64,000 nt of DNA from Bacillus benzoevorans. Its GTDB lineage: Bacteria; Bacillota; Bacilli; Bacillales; Cytobacillaceae. Made by a program: the position numbers and the translations under genes. Under the pieces are notes generated by a model. That model ran no database searches. It was not told the origin of the DNA and worked only from the letters and a program-made list of their open reading frames with translations. The stretch spans positions 1-64,000 of the forward strand of contig NZ_JACHGK010000017.1 in the NCBI RefSeq assembly GCF_014207535.1, given 5' to 3'. This document shows, in pieces, positions 60,385-64,000 of this stretch (its first letter is position 1; each line of letters starts with the position of its first letter).

Positions 60385-62448
60385 ATGCACTTCCCTCTAC
60401 AAGAACCAGTACACATATTTGGTTTTGCTGTGTTGATTTTTTTGTTATTCCCTATCCTAATGCGGAAATTAAGAGTACCTGCTATTATTGGCCCCATTAT
60501 AGCAGGAATAATCGTCGGACCCAATGGGCTGGAAATATTAGCACGAGATTCAACCATTGAATTGCTTGGAACAGTCGGATTGCTGTTTATCATGTTTATC
60601 GCAGGGCTTGAGTTGGACCTTGATGGTTTCAAAAAATACCGAAATCGCAGTATTTTATTTGGCATTCTTTCGTTTGCAATCCCACTAATACTCGGTACAA
60701 TGGTAGGATTATGGCTTGATCTCAGTATGCTATCAGCTGTTTTATTTGGTTCCATTTTTTCTACACACACTCTTTTAGGGTACCCAGCCATTAGCCGGCT
60801 TGGCGTTACGAAAAACAAAGCGGTCACAACAGCAGTTGGTGGTACATTATTAACAGATAGCTTGGCATTGCTTGTTCTTGCTGTCATAGCAGGGGCATCC
60901 CAAGAGAATTTAACATTTGGGTTTTTGGTATCCTTGATTATTGCAACAACCCTTTTTGCTGTAGCCGTTTTAGTTTTGACCCCTTATCTGACAAAGTGGT
61001 TCTTTAAACGCTCAAATAATGAAGGAACGTTAGAATTTAACTTTGTTCTGGCCATTTTATTCGTTGCAGGGGCAATATCATTGTTTGTGGGATTAGAACC
61101 CATTATCGGGGCATTCTTGGCCGGTCTAGCCTTAAACCGGTACATTTATGATCATGGCCCATTAATGAACAGAATCCATTTTACGGGAAATGCCTTATTT
61201 ATTCCGTTTTTCTTGTTATCTGTCGGAATGTTAATGGACCTGCGTGTCCTTATATCCAGCCCTAGCGCATTACTAAAAATCCTACTCATTACAATTGTGG
61301 CGGTTGGCAGTAAACTGCTTGCAAGTACGGTGACGAGTAAAGTATATGGTTATTCCAGGACAGAAAACAAAGTCATGTTTGGACTTTCCACTACCCATGC
61401 AGCAGCAACATTAGCCATAACACTTGTTGGATATCAATTTGGATTATTTGATCAGCAAATCATAAATGCTGTCATTTTGATCATTTTAGTTACTTGTATT
61501 TTGGGCCCGTACTTCTGTGAAAAATATGGCAGAAAACTGGCCGTTGCACAAGATAAAACGGTGCTGGACGATTCACTTCCTGAACGTATCTTAATCCCGA
61601 TAGCAAATCCAAATACAATGGAATCGCTATTGGATTTAGGATTTATTTTAAAAAAAGCAAAAAAAACAGATGAACCACTTTACCCATTAAAAATCGTGCA
61701 AAAGGATTTAAAACAGGCCAGCAATGAAGTTGCACAAGCTGAAAGAATGCTTGGACGCGCCATCATGTATGCATCAGGGGCAGATGTTTCTGTTAAGATA
61801 TTGACACGTGTGGATCATAATATTGGCTGGGGGATAGAACGTGCTGCAACAGAAGAACGAATCACAACGATCATCGTAGGATGGGATGGTGCAGGTGAGG
61901 GGAGCCAAAAGGTCTTCGGGAAAGTGATTGATAATTTTCTTGAACATACCTATCAACGCTCACTCATAACAAATATCAGGCAGCCGTTGAATACGATGGA
62001 ACGGGTGATTCTTATTCTGCCAAATAATATCGTATACAAACCGGGTTTTGAAGATTCGATTTCAATTATTAAGGGCATCGCATCACAGCTCAGTACAACA
62101 ATTAGGGGCCTTGTCATTCACGATGACTTAGAAACTTATAAAAAGGTTTCCGAAAAAGTAAATCCTAATGTTAAAGTTGAGTTTCAAACCATTGACGGCT
62201 GGAATTCCCTTTATAAAAATAATTTAAATGATGTTAAATCAACCGATCTTGTGATTTTATTAAGTGCTAGAAGAGGGACTGTTGCATGGCACCCAGACTT
62301 AGAAATGATACCAAAAAAACTAGCTTCAATGAATTTTGAGAATTTCATCGTGTTCTATCCAACGGAAATGAAGGAAACCGACATTCGCGGTTCACGTGGT
62401 ATGGAAATCCCGAAAGAATTACTTTTTAAAAGTGATTATGAGGATTAA
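60385..62448 (+). CDS. CPA2 cation:proton antiporter with cytosolic domain
   Basis: 687 residues. About 12-13 membrane helices (about 10-385: VPAIIGPIIAGIIVGPNGLE, STHTLLGYPAISRLG, EPIIGAFLAGLALNR) form a Na+/H+ exchanger fold of the CPA2 (KefB/GerN/NapA-like) family. The C-terminal 280 residues are a cytosolic universal-stress-protein-like domain that may regulate it. GerN relatives take part in germination ion movements; this protein may instead serve pH or Na+/K+ homeostasis. ATG 60385 with AGTGAGGTTGGG; TTG 60382 adjoins. Confidence 0.88.
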   Translation: MHFPLQEPVHIFGFAVLIFLLFPILMRKLRVPAIIGPIIAGIIVGPNGLEILARDSTIELLGTVGLLFIMFIAGLELDLDGFKKYRNRSILFGILSFAIPLILGTMVGLWLDLSMLSAVLFGSIFSTHTLLGYPAISRLGVTKNKAVTTAVGGTLLTDSLALLVLAVIAGASQENLTFGFLVSLIIATTLFAVAVLVLTPYLTKWFFKRSNNEGTLEFNFVLAILFVAGAISLFVGLEPIIGAFLAGLALNRYIYDHGPLMNRIHFTGNALFIPFFLLSVGMLMDLRVLISSPSALLKILLITIVAVGSKLLASTVTSKVYGYSRTENKVMFGLSTTHAAATLAITLVGYQFGLFDQQIINAVILIILVTCILGPYFCEKYGRKLAVAQDKTVLDDSLPERILIPIANPNTMESLLDLGFILKKAKKTDEPLYPLKIVQKDLKQASNEVAQAERMLGRAIMYASGADVSVKILTRVDHNIGWGIERAATEERITTIIVGWDGAGEGSQKVFGKVIDNFLEHTYQRSLITNIRQPLNTMERVILILPNNIVYKPGFEDSISIIKGIASQLSTTIRGLVIHDDLETYKKVSEKVNPNVKVEFQTIDGWNSLYKNNLNDVKSTDLVILLSARRGTVAWHPDLEMIPKKLASMNFENFIVFYPTEMKETDIRGSRGMEIPKELLFKSDYED

Positions 62449-62454
62449 TCAAAA

Positions 62455-62484
62455 CAAAGGGACGGTTCTTGCGTTTACCTAAAT
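62455..62484 (-). repeat. Dispersed AACGCGAGAACCGTCCC repeat, copy 3 (inverted)
   Basis: CAAAGGGACGGTTCTTGCGT then TTACCTAAAT, the reverse complement of the sequence at 33751, with one base change in the core. Confidence 0.8.
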
Positions 62485-62511
62485 ATTCCCAATTGGGGTA
62501 CGTATATGGTG

Positions 62512-62631
62512 TTTGGGATTTCAGGTGCTTATAAAGCACGTGAAGCTTGGATTCACTTAGTGGCGGGATAAGCTTACAGGGGAAAGAGAGGGTGGTGGTT
62601 TCCCTTTTCCCATACAAAGTGGGAAGAAGTG
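62512..62631. repeat. Dispersed hairpin repeat, copy D
   Basis: TTTGGGATTTCAGGTGCTTA, AAGCACGTGAAGCTTGGATT, then GGGAAAGAGAGGGTGGTGG: matches copy C over 120 bases and copies A and B over the first 70. Confidence 0.85.
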
Positions 62632-62667
62632 AAAAATCCGGTAAAGACCTTTATTTTGGAGGAGACA

Positions 62668-63066
62668 ATGAAGAAGGATATTTATGTTGTTGGAGCAGTG
62701 ATTATAGAAGATGGTAAAATTTTGTGCGCACAAAGAGGTCCGACTAAATCATTGCCCTATAAATGGGAATTTCCTGGAGGGAAAATAGAAGAAGGGGAAT
62801 CGCCACAGGAAGCGTTAAGAAGAGAAATCAAAGAAGAAATGCGTTGCCAAATAGAGATAGGTGAGCAAATGGAACATACCGTTTATGAATATGATTTTGG
62901 TATTGTTCATTTAACAACATTTTCTTGCAAGCTTAAGGAGGAAAAACCTCTATTAACCGAGCACGCCTCTATTAAATGGTTATTACCGGGTGAGTTGAAA
63001 TCGCTTGACTGGGCGCCTGCGGATATACCAACAATTAATAAATTGGATATGGCAAAAAATTCATAA
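62668..63066 (+). CDS. NUDIX hydrolase (MutT/8-oxo-dGTP-type)
   Basis: 132 residues; NUDIX box GGKIEEGESPQEALRREIKE followed by EM fits Gx5Ex7REUxEE. The VVGAVIIEDGKILCAQRG opening and the short length are those of MutT/CTP pyrophosphohydrolase-type housecleaning enzymes, which hydrolyse damaged nucleoside triphosphates. ATG 62668 with GGAGG five bases upstream; the frame opens at 62629. Followed at 58 bases by a small membrane gene. Confidence 0.9.
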   Translation: MKKDIYVVGAVIIEDGKILCAQRGPTKSLPYKWEFPGGKIEEGESPQEALRREIKEEMRCQIEIGEQMEHTVYEYDFGIVHLTTFSCKLKEEKPLLTEHASIKWLLPGELKSLDWAPADIPTINKLDMAKNS

Positions 63067-63124
63067 TGAAAAAAATGCAAAGGAAAATAATAAAATTATT
63101 TCTTTGGTAGAGGTGGATAATTCT

Positions 63125-63322
63125 TTGATTACCGTCGTGGAAAACATATATGGATTATCGATAGCAATTCTACTCTTATGTTCATTTTTTTATGTAAGAC
63201 AGTTGAAAAAGACGAAGCGGGAAAGAAAGTTAACAACCTTTGAATATGTAATGTATCTAATAACACAAATTGCAATTGTTCTATGGGTAGGTAGTTTTCT
63301 ACTTCTTAGATATGGAATGTAA
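63125..63322 (+). CDS. Small membrane protein, 65 aa
   Basis: 65 residues with two hydrophobic helices (about 8-24 and 44-62) and a basic loop (RQLKKTKRERK). TTG 63125 with AGAGGTGG upstream; the frame is open from 63005, overlapping the NUDIX end. It lies 58 bases after the NUDIX gene, perhaps cotranscribed. Function unknown. Confidence 0.5.
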   Translation: MITVVENIYGLSIAILLLCSFFYVRQLKKTKRERKLTTFEYVMYLITQIAIVLWVGSFLLLRYGM

Positions 63323-63345
63323 ATAGCATTTCTTCCTCAAATAAA

Positions 63346-63384
63346 TAATGGGCGCATTTATCGAGAGATGATTGCGCCTATTTC
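63346..63384 (+). terminator. Probable terminator
   Basis: GGGCGCA pairs with TGCGCCT around a 16-base loop, followed by TTTCAGTTTT. Confidence 0.55.
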
Positions 63385-63612
63385 AGTTTTGAGCCATATT
63401 GTGAAGAATCTTTCCTAAAGATAATTGGATGTTAAAGAAAAGCGTTTTTCCATCAAATACATTTGTTCCAAAGCAATTCCCTTTCTTTCAATTGTAACTC
63501 GTGGACAATAATCTGCAATAATGATGAGGCATCACAGACTATGATTGTATCTGAATTTGATATTTCCCGTCATTGTGTTGTTTAGCCATTAAATGGAATT
63601 TGTATATATTGG

Positions 63613-64000
63613 TTAATCTATGATTTCGTAGTTGAAGTAATCTACCACCTCTTTTTCTTTTCGCAGGGTCCTGCTAATCTCATCAATAACTTTTTGCTGG
63701 AGTAAAGAGATTTTTTGATGATTTAAATTTACTATTCCTTTAATAGGTTTATTAGTTATATTATGTGCCATAAAAGTTATATCTTTATTTAAGTGTCTAA
63801 TATCGGGAATAAAGGCTAGTATCCTTTCTATAGTCTTTTCAGTGTCATCTGTAAGGTCCTCATAACGGAAATAGCATGTATTTTTTAGATGTTTTAAATT
63901 ATAGATTTGAAATTTTGCACATTTCAACCAATATTCAGCACCTGCAGTTGGAGAAGAATTATCTCGTCGTATTAAACCTTCTATATGGGCATACGGGTTA
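63613..64000 (-). CDS. Sulfotransferase family protein, 5' end outside the window
   Basis: Open from the window edge to the stop at 63613, 128 residues seen. From the edge it reads NPYAHIEGLIRRD, then YWLKCAKFQIYN, and RYEDLTDDTEKTIERILAFI, which match the 3'-phosphate-binding and C-terminal helix region of PAPS-dependent sulfotransferases. The TTG at 63927 is internal, not a start. The family transfers sulfate from PAPS to a sugar, peptide or small molecule; the P-loop part is beyond the window. Lower G+C than neighbours. Confidence 0.75.
   Translation of the reverse strand, partial: NPYAHIEGLIRRDNSSPTAGAEYWLKCAKFQIYNLKHLKNTCYFRYEDLTDDTEKTIERILAFIPDIRHLNKDITFMAHNITNKPIKGIVNLNHQKISLLQQKVIDEISRTLRKEKEVVDYFNYEIID

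Noticed and set aside
60354..60887. 177-codon antisense frame over the CPA2 antiporter
   Set aside because: Covers conserved antiporter helices; Ser/Asn/Pro-rich, typical of antisense translation.

Overview
The window looks like chromosome of an endospore-forming, AT-rich Bacillaceae (Bacillus sensu lato). The grounds are a complete GerA-type germinant receptor operon, a Spo0E-type phosphatase, a soluble PAS histidine kinase of the sporulation-kinase type, a YlxY-like deacetylase, strong AGGAGG ribosome binding sites with frequent TTG and GTG starts, and Spx, PerR-box and Fur-box signatures. I see no rRNA, tRNA, CRISPR array, phage or intact insertion sequence. Most of it is core and metabolic DNA with patches of gene decay and several families of small dispersed repeats.

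Layout. 0-5 kb: CBS protein, unknown gene, a tnpB remnant spliced into a broken tetR, DUF4317 gene, sfsA, then a 52-bp tandem repeat array. 5-16 kb: NERD protein, histidine kinase, marR/MFS pair with a clear operator, tdk, YdcF-type protein, a palindromic element resembling a TnpB right end, two more MFS genes, small membrane proteins. 16-18.6 kb: feoA-feoB plus a short Cys-rich FeoB partner behind a Fur-like box. 18.7-22.6 kb: a TetR operon with three identical operators and a CxxT Spx paralogue, a lipoprotein and a ROK regulator. 23-27.2 kb: exported Cys-type arylsulfatase, its radical-SAM maturase and a membrane-anchored cupredoxin. 27.2-29.3 kb: a lone modA with a near-perfect palindromic operator, bracketed by a direct repeat. 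29.5-33.5 kb: ahpF with a PerR box, a CvfC/YpgR-like protein and a polysaccharide deacetylase. 34-38 kb: germinant receptor operon (A-C-B). 38-48 kb: an XRE-AbrB fusion regulator coupled to a glycosyltransferase, AEC transporter, AlkD-like protein, aldo/keto reductase, two small proteins ending in VRM, phosphoesterase, Spo0E-like protein and an Rrf2/AhpD-like pair. 48-58 kb: inactive-looking deacetylase, DnaJ-type zinc protein with a copied spo0E leader, FAD-Rieske oxidoreductase, decayed VOC and GNAT genes, hydrolase, sulfite-oxidase-like enzyme, triple-rhodanese lipoprotein. 58.5-64 kb: M20 deacylase, a frameshifted small membrane gene, CPA2 antiporter, NUDIX hydrolase and the C-terminal part of a sulfotransferase cut by the window end.

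Themes. Sulfur handling recurs (sulfatase and maturase, rhodanese, sulfite-oxidase family, sulfotransferase), and the molybdate-binding ModA could supply the molybdenum cofactor of the sulfite-oxidase-like enzyme; this link is inference. Ferrous iron uptake and peroxide/thiol stress genes (feoAB, ahpF, Spx-like, AhpD-like) form a second theme. At least six gene remnants and five small repeat families show active small-scale rearrangement. The most unusual signals are the 52-bp hairpin array with a solo copy 37 kb away inside a dead gene, the orphan TnpB-end-like palindrome, the copied spo0E leader in front of a zinc-ribbon gene, and modA inside a duplicated terminator segment.
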